Origin: Halanaerobiaceae bacterium
GTDB lineage: Bacteria; Bacillota; Halanaerobiia; Halanaerobiales; Halarsenatibacteraceae
Reading direction: 5' to 3'
Assembly: GCA_007134885.1 (NCBI GenBank)
Contig: SLJX01000100.1
Span: 1-46,173, forward strand
DNA length: 46,173 bases
Position 1 is the stretch's first letter; every line of letters starts with the position of its first letter. The notes under the pieces were generated by a model. It did no database searches. It was not told the origin of the DNA and worked only from the letters and a program-made list of their open reading frames with translations. Of this stretch, positions 18,311 to 28,266 are shown one piece after another. Both the position numbers and the translations under genes were made by a program.

Positions 18311-19636
18311 ATGACTGCGGAAAGACAGGCCAAACAAAACGAAGACATCTTAACTGGAGCAGAGAAGGAAGAGGAACTTAAAGATAATCTGGAAATTTCA
18401 GCTTCAGAACTGAAAGAGGTTAATCAGGAACTGGAGATTCTATCCCAGGGAGTAGAAGACTTGATTACCAAAGAGGATTTGAGAAAAAGATTAATAGAAA
18501 CTCGCAATGAAGATAGGCCTTTAAAGGTTAAACTGGGCCTTGACCCATCTGCTCCGGATATCCATTTAGGGCATACTGTAGTCCTTAATAAACTTAAACA
18601 ATTTCAGGATTTCGGTCATGAAGTTCATCTGATAATTGGAGATTTTACTGGAATGATAGGTGATCCCAGCGGTAAATCTGAGACCAGAAAACAGCTGACC
18701 GAGGAAGAGGTCAGAGAAAATGCCCGCACCTATCAGGAGCAGTTTTCCCGGGTACTGGATTCAGAGAAAACAGTTCTTCATTTTAACAGCAGCTGGCTGG
18801 GTGAGCTGATGCTGGAAGATATTATAAATATTGCCTCCCGATACACCGTGGCGAGAATGCTGGAGCGGGATGATTTTGCCACCAGAATGAATGAGAATAA
18901 ACCTATTGCAATTCATGAGTTTTTCTATCCTCTGCTGCAGGGTTATGATTCCGTTGCCCTGGACGCTGATATTGAACTGGGGGGCACGGATCAAAGATTT
19001 AATCTGCTGGTAGGACGCCGCCTGCAGCGGGAATTTGAACAGGTGCCCCAGGTGGTCATGATGATGCCCCTGCTGGAAGGATTAGATGGAACCCAGAAGA
19101 TGAGCAAAAGTCTTGACAATTATATTGGAATTAATGAAGATCCTAACACCATGTATGGAAAGGTTATGTCACTGCCTGATGACTTAATTCTTCGTTATTT
19201 TGAACTGGTGACAGACCTCCCGCCCGCTCAGGTAGAGGAGCAGCGAGAAAAATTGGAGGATGATGGAACTAATCCCATGGAGGTCAAAAAATATCTGGCT
19301 GAAAAAATAGTCAGTAATTTCCATGACAGTAAAAAAGCCCAAAAAGCTGCTCAGGAGTTTGCCAGAGTATTCTCCGAAGGTGAAAAGCCTGAAGATATGA
19401 CAGAAGTAACCATTTCTACCGATCAGCTTGATAATGGCAAACTCTGGATTGTCAGGTTAATTTCAGCTACTGGTATGGTTGATAGCAACAGCGAGGCCCG
19501 TCGATTGATTAAACAGGGAGCAGTTACCCTGGATGATGAAAAAATTGAAACCATAGATTATGATGTACCGGTTGAGGATGAAATGATCCTGCAGATCGGC
19601 AAAAGGCGTTTTGCCAGAATTAGAAGGAGAGATTAG
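18311..19636 (+). CDS. tyrS: Tyrosyl-tRNA synthetase
   Basis: KLGLDPSAPDIHLGHTVVLNKLKQFQD, KMSKS motif (GTQKMSKSLDNYIG), C-terminal S4 domain. Confidence 0.95.
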   Translation: MTAERQAKQNEDILTGAEKEEELKDNLEISASELKEVNQELEILSQGVEDLITKEDLRKRLIETRNEDRPLKVKLGLDPSAPDIHLGHTVVLNKLKQFQDFGHEVHLIIGDFTGMIGDPSGKSETRKQLTEEEVRENARTYQEQFSRVLDSEKTVLHFNSSWLGELMLEDIINIASRYTVARMLERDDFATRMNENKPIAIHEFFYPLLQGYDSVALDADIELGGTDQRFNLLVGRRLQREFEQVPQVVMMMPLLEGLDGTQKMSKSLDNYIGINEDPNTMYGKVMSLPDDLILRYFELVTDLPPAQVEEQREKLEDDGTNPMEVKKYLAEKIVSNFHDSKKAQKAAQEFARVFSEGEKPEDMTEVTISTDQLDNGKLWIVRLISATGMVDSNSEARRLIKQGAVTLDDEKIETIDYDVPVEDEMILQIGKRRFARIRRRD

Positions 19637-19638
19637 TA

Positions 19639-22275
19639 ATGTTAACTGATGATTTGCGGCAGTCCTATCTGGAATTTTTTAGAAACAAAGATCATCTGGT
19701 GGTTGACAGCGCCCCGCTGATACCCCAAAATGACCCCACAGTTCTCTGGGTTAACTCCGGGATGTTTCCTCTGAAACCCTTTTTCAGCGGACAGGAAACC
19801 CCACCTCATCACCGAATGGCTTCCTGCCAGAAATGTATCAGAACCGGAGATATCGAGAATGTGGGAAGAACAGCCCGCCACCATACTTTTTTTGAGATGC
19901 TGGGAAACTTTTCCTTTGGAGATTATTTTAAGGAAGAGGCTATTGCCTGGGGCTGGGAATATGTAACAGATATTTTAAACCTTCCCGAGGATAAACTAAT
20001 TGCCACCATATATAAGGATGATGATGAATCCTTTAAAATCTGGCAGGAGAAGATCGGTTTACCGGAGACAAGGATAGTAAGAATGGGTAAGGAGGATAAT
20101 TTCTGGCAGATAGGTACCGGTCCCTGCGGGCCCTGCTCTGAAATTCATATTGATCGGGGACCGGAGTTTGGTACCGGTCCGGAGGATGTTCTGGGCGGTG
20201 AAGGTGACCGCTACCTGGAACTCTGGAATCTGGTTTTTACTCAGTATGATTATACAGAAGAGGGAGAGTATCTGGAATTACCTCAGAAGAATATCGATAC
20301 GGGAATGGGTTTAGAGAGAACTGCCTCGGTGCTGCAGGGTACCAAATCAAACTATGAAATTGATATAATTAAACCTTTGCTGGAAGAAATCAGCCGGCGT
20401 TCCGGCTATAAGTATGATTCTGAGGAAAAGATTCAAACTGCTTTTCGGGTTATTGCTGACCATCTCAGGGGAGTTACCATGGCTGTTCTTGATGGCGCTC
20501 TACCCTCCAATGAGGGACGGGGTTATGTCATAAGAAGGTTGCTGCGCAGAGCTTCCCGTTATGGTTTGAAGCTTGATTTTCAGGAACCCTTTCTCCATGA
20601 GATGGTAGCCAGTGTTGTTGAAATTATGAAGGTTCCCTATCCTGAAGTCAAGGAACAGGAGGAGCATATCTCCCGGGTGGTTTATTCAGAGGAGGAAAGA
20701 TTTCTTAACACCCTGGATCAGGGGCTGGAGATATTAGAGGATAAAATTACTGCTTTAAAAAGCCAGAACCGTTCCCGGTTAAGCGGTGAGGAGGCTTTTG
20801 AGCTATATGATACCTATGGCTTTCCCCCTGATCTGACCAGAGATGTGCTGGTGGAAGAAGGCCTGGAAATTGATCTGGAGGGATTTGAAGAGGAAATGGA
20901 TAAGCAGCGACAGCGAGCCCGACAGGCCCGTCAGGTCGGGGGTTTTGTTGGAAAGGCTGATGAGATTTATGAAAAACTGGGAGATAAAATTGATGTCGAA
21001 CAGAAATTTGTCGGCTATCATAACCTGGAAACTGAGGGGAAAATACTGGCAATTATAAGCGATGGAGAAGAAGTTGGAGAGCTGAAATCCGGGGAAAAAG
21101 GAGAAGCTATTCTGAGTTCCTATCCCTTCTATGCTGAAGGGGGAGGCCAGGTGGGAGATAAGGGACGCCTGACTGCAGAGAATGAGGATTTGGAGGTCCT
21201 GGTAAAGGATATGCAGCAGAAAAATGGTTTTGACGTGGCTGTAGTTGAGGTTAAAAAGGGTAAGCTGCAGCTTGAGCAAAAAGTAAGGGCTGCAGTTACC
21301 AGGGACTTGAGAGAGGCTACTGCCCGCAACCATACTGCTACTCACCTGCTGCATCAGGCTTTGATGGATCTCCTGGGTGACCATGTTAATCAGTCCGGAT
21401 CTCTGGTGGCTCCAAAAAGGCTGAGATTTGATTTTACCCATTTTAAGGCTTTAACTCCAGAAGAATTACGCAGCCTGGAAAGAGAAGTTAACCGTAAAAT
21501 TATGGCCAATTTGTCGGTTGAAACCTATGAAACAACAGTAGAAGAAGCACGAAAAAAGGGTGCCCAGGCACTTTTTGAAGAAAAATACGAGGATAAAGTC
21601 CGGGTTGTTCAAACCGGGGATTACAGTCTGGAACTTTGCGGAGGAACCCATGTTTCTGCTACGGGGGAAATTGGGTTATTTAAAATTTCTCAGGAGAGTT
21701 CAATTGCTGCAGGAGTCAGGAGAATTGAAGCAAAAACCGGACTGGCAGCCCTGGAACTGATTGAAGAACAGGAGGATATACTTCAGAAAGCTGCCAGAGA
21801 CTTGAAAGTTGAGCCTTCTGATCTGCCTGCTAGAATTTCTCAATTACAGGCTGAAACCAGAGAATTGAAAAGACAGCTTAAATCCCTTCAGGACAGGTTT
21901 GCTGACAGTAAGGCAAATGATTTGATAAAGAATATGGAAGAAATTAATGGCATATCAGTACTGCTATCCCGGGTGGAAGGCATAGACAAAGAAGCTCTGA
22001 GAAATTTAAGTGATGAAATTGTTAAAGAGATATCCAGTGGAATAGTTATTCTGGCTCTGGTTGAAAGCGGCAGCCTCTTTTTTGTGGCCCGGGTTACTTC
22101 CGACCTTATCAAGGAAGGTTTTAAGGCTGGAGATTTAATTGGTCAAATTGCTGCTGTTACCGGAGGCGGAGGAGGTGGACGACCTGATATGGCCCAGGCA
22201 GGAGGCAGTCAGCCGGGGAAACTACCAGAAGCCTTTGATCTGGCCCGCGAGCTGATAGCAGACAGGAGCAATTAG
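19639..22275 (+). CDS. alaS: Alanyl-tRNA synthetase
   Basis: VLWVNSGMFPLKPFFSG, CQKCIRTGDIENVGRTARHHTFFEMLGNFSFGDYFKEEAI, GGGGGGRPDMAQAGG. Confidence 0.98.
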   Translation: MLTDDLRQSYLEFFRNKDHLVVDSAPLIPQNDPTVLWVNSGMFPLKPFFSGQETPPHHRMASCQKCIRTGDIENVGRTARHHTFFEMLGNFSFGDYFKEEAIAWGWEYVTDILNLPEDKLIATIYKDDDESFKIWQEKIGLPETRIVRMGKEDNFWQIGTGPCGPCSEIHIDRGPEFGTGPEDVLGGEGDRYLELWNLVFTQYDYTEEGEYLELPQKNIDTGMGLERTASVLQGTKSNYEIDIIKPLLEEISRRSGYKYDSEEKIQTAFRVIADHLRGVTMAVLDGALPSNEGRGYVIRRLLRRASRYGLKLDFQEPFLHEMVASVVEIMKVPYPEVKEQEEHISRVVYSEEERFLNTLDQGLEILEDKITALKSQNRSRLSGEEAFELYDTYGFPPDLTRDVLVEEGLEIDLEGFEEEMDKQRQRARQARQVGGFVGKADEIYEKLGDKIDVEQKFVGYHNLETEGKILAIISDGEEVGELKSGEKGEAILSSYPFYAEGGGQVGDKGRLTAENEDLEVLVKDMQQKNGFDVAVVEVKKGKLQLEQKVRAAVTRDLREATARNHTATHLLHQALMDLLGDHVNQSGSLVAPKRLRFDFTHFKALTPEELRSLEREVNRKIMANLSVETYETTVEEARKKGAQALFEEKYEDKVRVVQTGDYSLELCGGTHVSATGEIGLFKISQESSIAAGVRRIEAKTGLAALELIEEQEDILQKAARDLKVEPSDLPARISQLQAETRELKRQLKSLQDRFADSKANDLIKNMEEINGISVLLSRVEGIDKEALRNLSDEIVKEISSGIVILALVESGSLFFVARVTSDLIKEGFKAGDLIGQIAAVTGGGGGGRPDMAQAGGSQPGKLPEAFDLARELIADRSN

Positions 22276-22400
22276 AAAATATAAGTAAACCACCATGCCC
22301 CTCCGAGACACAACAAGACATGAAAATATTACGGCATTTTTACAAGATAAAGTCTGGTGGATGAATTTTATTAAAATGAGTTTCTCTGGAGGTTGTAGTT

Positions 22401-22670
22401 ATGACCGAGCAGGAAAAGCATAAAATTAGTGAAACTATGAAGTTTGATTTTGATCTAAGTGATGAGGAAAGTGAAGCCGGTTATGTCCTCAAGAGGGTTT
22501 TTTATGCTCTGGAAGAAAGAGGTTATAATCCGGTAAATCAGATTGTGGGATATCTTATTTCCGGTGATCCAGCTTATATAACCAGTTATAAAGATGCCAG
22601 AACCATGATCCGGACGGTGGATCGGGATGATATTCTGGAAGAATTAATATCCAGTTATATGAAGGATTAA
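22401..22670 (+). CDS. IreB family (UPF0297) regulatory phosphoprotein
   Basis: TMKFDFDLSDEESEAGYVLKRVFYALEERGYNPVNQIVGYLISGDPAYITSYKDAR. Confidence 0.93.
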   Translation: MTEQEKHKISETMKFDFDLSDEESEAGYVLKRVFYALEERGYNPVNQIVGYLISGDPAYITSYKDARTMIRTVDRDDILEELISSYMKD

Positions 22671-22770
22671 TTTTTTAAAAGGAAGCTTATATCTCACCGG
22701 TTAAAGTCCGGTTAAAGTAAGGTTATTTCTCACAGGTTATTGATATTCCCCTAAAATATATTTTTTTATA

Positions 22771-22805
22771 CCCGCTGTTGTTTATATCAGCGGGTTTTTT
22801 CTTTT
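22771..22805 (+). terminator. Rho-independent terminator after ireB
   Basis: CCCGCTG...CAGCGGG followed by T-rich run. Confidence 0.85.
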
Positions 22806-22845
22806 TTCTTGTTACAGGGCTGGTCAGAGGAGAAGAAATTGGGGC

Positions 22846-22874
22846 TTGCAATTAAAGAGACCGGGAGGTATAAT
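22846..22874 (+). promoter_or_regulatory. Sigma-A-type promoter for ruvX operon
   Basis: TTGCAA (22846-22851), 17-nt spacer, TATAAT (22869-22874). Confidence 0.75.
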
Positions 22875-22926
22875 GATATACTAGGATAATTAGAAACAGG
22901 TAATAATTGTACTAAAGGAGGCAAAT

Positions 22927-23367
22927 TTGCGGGTACTGGCTATTGATTACGGGGATAAAAGAATAGGACTGGCTGTCAGTGATGCACTCAGGATAACTTC
23001 TCAGCCTTTGAAAACAATCCCCAATCACAATACAGATCAAGTTTTGCAGGATCTAGCTGATATAATTGCTGAATACCAGATTTCTTTGATTGTTTTAGGT
23101 CTTCCTTTAAATATGGACAGCAGTGAGGGCTGCAGGGCTGATATTTCCCGGGAATTTAAAGAAACTTTGAATGATAAATTTGATCTTCCTGTAGTGCTGC
23201 AGGATGAAAGATTAAGCAGCGCAGAAGTGGAAAAAATTTTGCTGGCAGGGGATGTTAGCCGGGCTGACCGAAAAAATCAACGGGATAAGCTTGCTGCCTC
23301 AATAATTTTACAAAGATATCTGGCGCAAATTCAGGGAGGCAAGAATAATAATGAGCAAAATAAATAA
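22927..23367 (+). CDS. ruvX: RuvX/YqgF putative pre-16S rRNA nuclease
   Basis: RVLAIDYGDKRIGLAVSDALRITSQPL, VVLQDERLSSAEVEK; TTG start after AAAGGAGG. Confidence 0.95.
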   Translation: MRVLAIDYGDKRIGLAVSDALRITSQPLKTIPNHNTDQVLQDLADIIAEYQISLIVLGLPLNMDSSEGCRADISREFKETLNDKFDLPVVLQDERLSSAEVEKILLAGDVSRADRKNQRDKLAASIILQRYLAQIQGGKNNNEQNK

Positions 23368-23665
23368 AAACAACAGAGATGAGGAGCTTTGTTACTGGTA
23401 TGATGGCGAACGAGGTGAACTGGTGTTGCAGGAAGATGATCAGGAATACAGATTTTATCTTCAGGATAAGTTCAGCTATGAAGGAGAGGAATACTGTATT
23501 CTTTCACCTTCAGAGGATAGAGAGGAACAGCTGGCCCGGCAGGAGGCTCTCTTAATGAAAATTATCAGGGATAATGAGGAAGAAATGCTGGCAGTAATTG
23601 AAGATGATGAAGAATTTGATGCCGTATCCCGGCATTATTATTTAACTCAGTCGGGGGAAAAGTGA
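23351..23665 (+). CDS. DUF1292 domain protein
   Basis: Acidic small protein with YRFYLQDKFSYEGEEYCILSPSED...; position after ireB-ruvX as in many Firmicutes. Confidence 0.8.
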   Translation: MSKINKNNRDEELCYWYDGERGELVLQEDDQEYRFYLQDKFSYEGEEYCILSPSEDREEQLARQEALLMKIIRDNEEEMLAVIEDDEEFDAVSRHYYLTQSGEK

Positions 23666-23904
23666 TAGTAAAGTAAAACCAGACAGCAGACTGTTTTAAC
23701 TGTTTTATTAATCTCTTTAGAAGGTACATTTTCTGATTTCTTGCTGATTTTGCTGATTATTTTTTTAATTAAAAATTGCTGTTCAATATAGAGTTTCTGT
23801 TAAAGTTGCTGACAGTGCATTTTAAAGACAGGGCATTCATTAAGATGGGACATATTAAAGACTGTTATAAACAGAATTTTTTTGATATACAGGAGGGTAT
23901 GGTT

Positions 23905-24927
23905 TTGAAAAGAGCCGCTGTAATTTTTTTGCTGGCGGTACTGGCAGCTGGGATATTTTTCAGAGTAGATTATCAACTGCGGCCCGGTCCAGCTTTAGTT
24001 GAAACTGAAGAAGAATTTTCTCAACCTGTCAGGGTTAGCAGGGGGAGTTCTCTCAGGCAAATAGCTGCCCAATTAGAGGAAAGAGGAATTATTAATTCCC
24101 GGCTTCTCTTTGAAATATATATTTTAATTAATGATTATCAGGGAAATTTACAGGCCGGTACTTACATTTTTTCTGAAAATGATGATATGATTCAAGTGGT
24201 TGATAAAATAAGAAGAGGTGATGCAGCTACTTTTAGAATCACCATACCTGAAGGCTTCACTCTGACTCAAATCACAGAAAGGCTGGCCAATCAGACTGAT
24301 TATGAAATTGAAGAGATCAGGGATTCTCTTGAGGATGAGCTGCTGGATAGAGGTTATCTGCCGGATGAAAGTCTGGTTGAATGGCGGCTGGAGGGTTTTC
24401 TTTTCCCGGATACCTATATTATTCCCTATGATTTTTCTCCTGAAGAAATTCTGGCTGTAATGCTCGACAGATTTGAAAGAGAATGGCTGGCTAAAATAGA
24501 GGAAAAGATTGAACAGCAGATTCCAGCCAATAATTTCGAAATTGCTGATTATGTAACCATAGCATCTCTGATTGAAAAGGAAGCAGATTTAGCAGCAGAA
24601 AAACCAAGAATTGCCGGTGTTATTTACAATAGAATAAACCAGAATATGCGGCTGCAGCTTGATGCTACAGTTCAGTATGTTCTTCCAGAAAGAGTCAACA
24701 GGGTTTTATACCGACATCTAGAGATTGACTCCAGCTATAACACCTATCTGGTGGAGGGGCTTCCGCCTGGACCAATTGCCAGTCCCGGGGGAGAATCTTT
24801 GGCTGCAGCACTGGAACCTGAAGAAAATGATTATTTGTACTATTTTGCTCTGCCTGATGGAAGTCATGTATTTACCAGAAGCTATCAGGAACATCTTGAT
24901 CAGCAGAGGGAAAAACTTAATCACTAA
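23905..24927 (+). CDS. mltG: Endolytic murein transglycosylase MltG (YceG-like)
   Basis: ASLIEKEADLAAEKPRIAGVIYNRINQNMRLQLDATVQYVLPE, YNTYLVEGLPPGPIASPG. Start chosen at TTG 23905 after AGGAGGG; the track start 23776 is probably too long. Confidence 0.93.
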   Translation: MKRAAVIFLLAVLAAGIFFRVDYQLRPGPALVETEEEFSQPVRVSRGSSLRQIAAQLEERGIINSRLLFEIYILINDYQGNLQAGTYIFSENDDMIQVVDKIRRGDAATFRITIPEGFTLTQITERLANQTDYEIEEIRDSLEDELLDRGYLPDESLVEWRLEGFLFPDTYIIPYDFSPEEILAVMLDRFEREWLAKIEEKIEQQIPANNFEIADYVTIASLIEKEADLAAEKPRIAGVIYNRINQNMRLQLDATVQYVLPERVNRVLYRHLEIDSSYNTYLVEGLPPGPIASPGGESLAAALEPEENDYLYYFALPDGSHVFTRSYQEHLDQQREKLNH

Positions 24928-24995
24928 CACTGGTAGAATTCAGGCAGAATTTAACTGAAAACTTAATCTAAACCGGACAATTTGGAGGTCATAGT

Positions 24996-26219
24996 ATGGA
25001 AATTCCTGAGCTGCTGGCACCTGCTGGAAATATGGCCAAGCTCAAAATTGCTCTTGACTATGGTGCAGATGCCGTTTACTGTGCAGGAAAGGAATTTGGC
25101 CTCAGGGCCAAAGCCGATAATTTTACCAGAAAAGAACTACAAAATGCGGTTGAATATGTTCATCAGCGCAATAAGAAAATATATTTAACTTTGAATATAA
25201 TACCCCATAACCAGGATCTGGAGAAAATCATGGAATTTTTAAATTTTCTTACTGAACTTAATCTAGATGGAGTAATAGTTTCCGATCCCGGTGTCTTATA
25301 TCTTTTGGAAGAAAATAAGATGAATTTGCCTATACATTTAAGCACCCAGGCTAACACTGTTAACTGGGCCAGTGTTAGATTCTGGGAAGAAAAAAGTGTG
25401 GAGAGAATAATTCTGGCAAGAGAATTAAGCCGGAACGAGATAGCAGAAATTAAATCCCGGACCGAGGCCGGTCTGGAGGTTTTTATTCACGGCTCGATGT
25501 GTATTTCCTATTCCGGCCGCTGTCTTTTGAGCAATTATCTAACCGGTAGAGATGCCAATCGAGGAAATTGTGCTCAGCCCTGCCGCTGGAAATACAGCCT
25601 GGTGGAAGAAAAAAGACCAGGACAGTATTTTCCCATCGATGATAATAACAGGGGATCCTATATAATGAATTCCAGAGATCTCAATTTACTTGAGGAAATA
25701 CCTGAGCTGGTTGAACTGGGGGTAGAATCACTGAAGATTGAGGGCCGGATGAAAAGCATTCATTATGTTGCTACTGTTACCGGGATATACCGGCAGGCTC
25801 TCAATGAATATTCCGGTGATCCGGATAGTTTTACTGTAAAGCAGGAATGGAAGGATGAACTTGACAAAGTAAGCCATCGTCCCTATACTAAAGGATTTTT
25901 CCATGGGAATCCCAAACAGCAGGGTCAGAATTATGCTGATTCATCCTACATCAGGAACTATAAATATCTGGGGCAGGTCAAAGGTTTTTTACCCGATCCT
26001 GGGCTGGCAATAGTCAGGATAAAAAATAAGATCTGTCAGGGAGACAAAGTGGAATTTTTTGGACCGGGAGGAGACACCTTCAAACAGAGAATCGATGTAA
26101 TTATAAATGCTGATGGTGAAGAAGTGGAAGAAGCTCCCCATCCAGAGAGTACAGTAAAAGTTGGGGTAGAAAGGCCTATTAGTGAAAATTACATTATCCG
26201 CCGCTGTACAAACTGCTAA
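24996..26219 (+). CDS. Peptidase U32 family protein
   Basis: MEIPELLAPAGNMAKLKIALDYGADAVYCAGKEFGLRA, HGSMCISYSGRCLLSNYLTGRDANRGNCAQPCRWKY. Confidence 0.95.
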   Translation: MEIPELLAPAGNMAKLKIALDYGADAVYCAGKEFGLRAKADNFTRKELQNAVEYVHQRNKKIYLTLNIIPHNQDLEKIMEFLNFLTELNLDGVIVSDPGVLYLLEENKMNLPIHLSTQANTVNWASVRFWEEKSVERIILARELSRNEIAEIKSRTEAGLEVFIHGSMCISYSGRCLLSNYLTGRDANRGNCAQPCRWKYSLVEEKRPGQYFPIDDNNRGSYIMNSRDLNLLEEIPELVELGVESLKIEGRMKSIHYVATVTGIYRQALNEYSGDPDSFTVKQEWKDELDKVSHRPYTKGFFHGNPKQQGQNYADSSYIRNYKYLGQVKGFLPDPGLAIVRIKNKICQGDKVEFFGPGGDTFKQRIDVIINADGEEVEEAPHPESTVKVGVERPISENYIIRRCTNC

Positions 26220-26234
26220 TAAGGGATTATTATA

Positions 26235-26489
26235 ATGAAACAGAGGAACTCAAATCATTCAGATACCTTGAAAATAAAGGCTGTTATTCCTCCCGAAGAA
26301 GTGGTGTTTGTAGACATGGTTTTTAAGTCCTATGAAGGAATAGCTATGCTGACCCTACATGAGGCTGAACAGGGATTAATAATCCTCGATGTGACTGAAG
26401 GAACTCGATCTCAGGTTCTTGAAATTTTAGATGATTTTAATAAAGAGTTTCCCGTAGAAATAATTTATGACGAAGGATTGGAGAATTAA
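26235..26489 (+). CDS. DUF4911-like small protein
   Basis: 84-aa ORF following the U32 peptidase; family assignment tentative. Confidence 0.55.
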   Translation: MKQRNSNHSDTLKIKAVIPPEEVVFVDMVFKSYEGIAMLTLHEAEQGLIILDVTEGTRSQVLEILDDFNKEFPVEIIYDEGLEN

Positions 26490-26538
26490 AATTGAGACAG
26501 CTATATCCAGGAAATAAAAGCTTCAGGCTTAAAGGAGT

Positions 26539-27237
26539 GTGATTCATTTGCTCAGAAACAAATTCATTATTCTAATGTTCTTGCTGTTTTTAATTATTAC
26601 TGTTACAGTTGATGATCTCAGGGCTGAACAGAGGGATCTGGTGCTGGGACAGCGCATTCTGGAACAGGGAAGCCGGGGAGGAGATGTCGCTATTCTCCAG
26701 CGAAAGCTGGCAGAAAAGGGTTTTTATGATGATAGGATAGACGGTTTATATGGACCCAAGACCAGGTCAGCGGTCGAGGCTTTCCAGTCCGAAAATGAAC
26801 TTGAAATTACAGGCAGGGCTTGTGAGAATACCCTGCATAAATTTTCTCAGGATGAGAAAATAATCAGTGTTTTGGAAGTTTCCCGGGAGGAAATCCTTTT
26901 GCTGGCCCGGGTAATTAATGCAGAAGCCCGGGGTGAATCCTTTGAGGGAATGGTAGCAGTAGGGTCGGTAATTCGCAACCGGGTTGAAGATGACAGATTT
27001 CCCGATACTCTCAGAGAGGTTATAATTGAAGAGGGTCAATTTTGTTCTCTCATAGACGGCCAGGCTGATCTCTACCCCAATAACGAAGCTAAAAAAGCCG
27101 CCCGGGCAGCCCTGCTGGGTTTTGATCCCACTCATAGATCCCTGTACTTTTATAATCCCCAGATTGCCACCAATCTTGCCTGGATATCAAATCGTCGGGT
27201 TGTGAAAAGAATTGGAAGCCATGTTTTTGCTCAATAA
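26539..27237 (+). CDS. SleB-like cell wall hydrolase with peptidoglycan-binding domain
   Basis: Hydrophobic leader, PG_binding_1 (GDVAILQRKLAEKGFYDDRIDGLYGPKTRSAVEAFQ), hydrolase_2 core (LARVINAEARGESFEGMVAVGSVIRNRV). Start may be TTG 26548. Confidence 0.9.
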   Translation: MIHLLRNKFIILMFLLFLIITVTVDDLRAEQRDLVLGQRILEQGSRGGDVAILQRKLAEKGFYDDRIDGLYGPKTRSAVEAFQSENELEITGRACENTLHKFSQDEKIISVLEVSREEILLLARVINAEARGESFEGMVAVGSVIRNRVEDDRFPDTLREVIIEEGQFCSLIDGQADLYPNNEAKKAARAALLGFDPTHRSLYFYNPQIATNLAWISNRRVVKRIGSHVFAQ

Positions 27238-27247
27238 AAAAATAGTT

Positions 27248-27278
27248 AAAGAGCAGCATCACCCTGATGCTGCTCTTT
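27248..27278. terminator. Bidirectional terminator between convergent sleB-like and abrB-like genes
   Basis: Perfect 13-bp stem AAAGAGCAGCATC-accct-GATGCTGCTCTTT. Confidence 0.88.
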
Positions 27279-27328
27279 AATATAATGTTTAAAAATCTTA
27301 ATTCTAAACTTAATTCTAAATTTTTATC

Positions 27329-27574
27329 TTATAACTCCTCTTTCATTTTATCAATGCATTCTCCACAGATGATTCTTCCTTTAAAGTCAGAGGTATTTTT
27401 GGCGCTTCCGCAGAATATACAGGCTGGTTCGTATTTTTGCAGAATAATCTTGTCATTATCTACAAAAATTTCCATAGGATCTTTCTTATCAATATTCATG
27501 GTTTTTCTGAGTTCGATGGGAATAACCATGCGGCCAAGATCATCAATTTTTCTAACTATTCCAGTTGATTTCAT
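27329..27574 (-). CDS. AbrB/SpoVT-type transition-state regulator with C-terminal Cys4 segment
   Basis: MKSTGIVRKIDDLGRMVIPIELRKTMNIDKKDPMEIFVD plus CIFCG...CGEC. Start moved to ATG 27574, since the track start lacks an SD. Confidence 0.93.
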   Translation of the reverse strand: MKSTGIVRKIDDLGRMVIPIELRKTMNIDKKDPMEIFVDNDKIILQKYEPACIFCGSAKNTSDFKGRIICGECIDKMKEEL

Positions 27575-27620
27575 TTTTATCCCCCTGATTTGCATATTTC
27601 GACATTTTAACCTTATTTAT

Positions 27621-27649
27621 ATTATACATATTTTTCATATATAAGTCAA
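27621..27649 (-). promoter_or_regulatory. Sigma-A-type promoter for abrB-like gene
   Basis: Minus strand TTGACT (27649-27644), 17-nt spacer, TATAAT (27626-27621). Confidence 0.8.
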
Positions 27650-27795
27650 TAAGAAAGTTACTGGATACTCTGATTAATATAAACTTTTTTTTAAAAAAAA
27701 TTACTTTGCAGACAGGAAGTTCAATTTTTGTCCAAGAGAAAAGAAAATTTTAAGACCTGAATCTTTTTAATTTATAATGTGAAGGAGTTGATTTT

Positions 27796-28266
27796 ATGCC
27801 GGGTTTGATGAATAAATATGAACGGATCTTATCAGAAAATAATTATAAACTAACCTCTCAAAGACGGGATATATTAAAAGTCCTGATTGAAAATAGAGAA
27901 AAGCATTTTTCAGCAGACCGGCTGTATCAGGAGGTACAGGACATTAACTCCGACATTGGTCTGGCTACAATTTATCGAAATCTGGAAATTTTCTGTGAAC
28001 TGGGTATAGTTCACATGCTGGAATTCGAAAGCAAGTTTAAACATTATGAACTGGTGGATTTTGAAGCAGAACACCATCACCATTTAATCTGCCTGAACTG
28101 TGATAAAATTCTAGAATTTAGCGATGAGGACCTGGAAGAATTTGAGAGAAGGCTGGAGAAGGAATATTCCTTTACCACTGTTGATCATCATCTGAAATTT
28201 TATGGTTACTGTAATGAATGTAAAACTGATAGTCCGGTGGGAGATGATAAAAATGGCTCAAAATAG
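27796..28266 (+). CDS. Fur family transcriptional regulator
   Basis: KLTSQRRDILKVLIENREKHFSADRLYQEVQ...IGLATIYRNLEIFCELGIVHML, AEHHHHLICLNCDKILEF, CNEC. Confidence 0.93.
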   Translation: MPGLMNKYERILSENNYKLTSQRRDILKVLIENREKHFSADRLYQEVQDINSDIGLATIYRNLEIFCELGIVHMLEFESKFKHYELVDFEAEHHHHLICLNCDKILEFSDEDLEEFERRLEKEYSFTTVDHHLKFYGYCNECKTDSPVGDDKNGSK

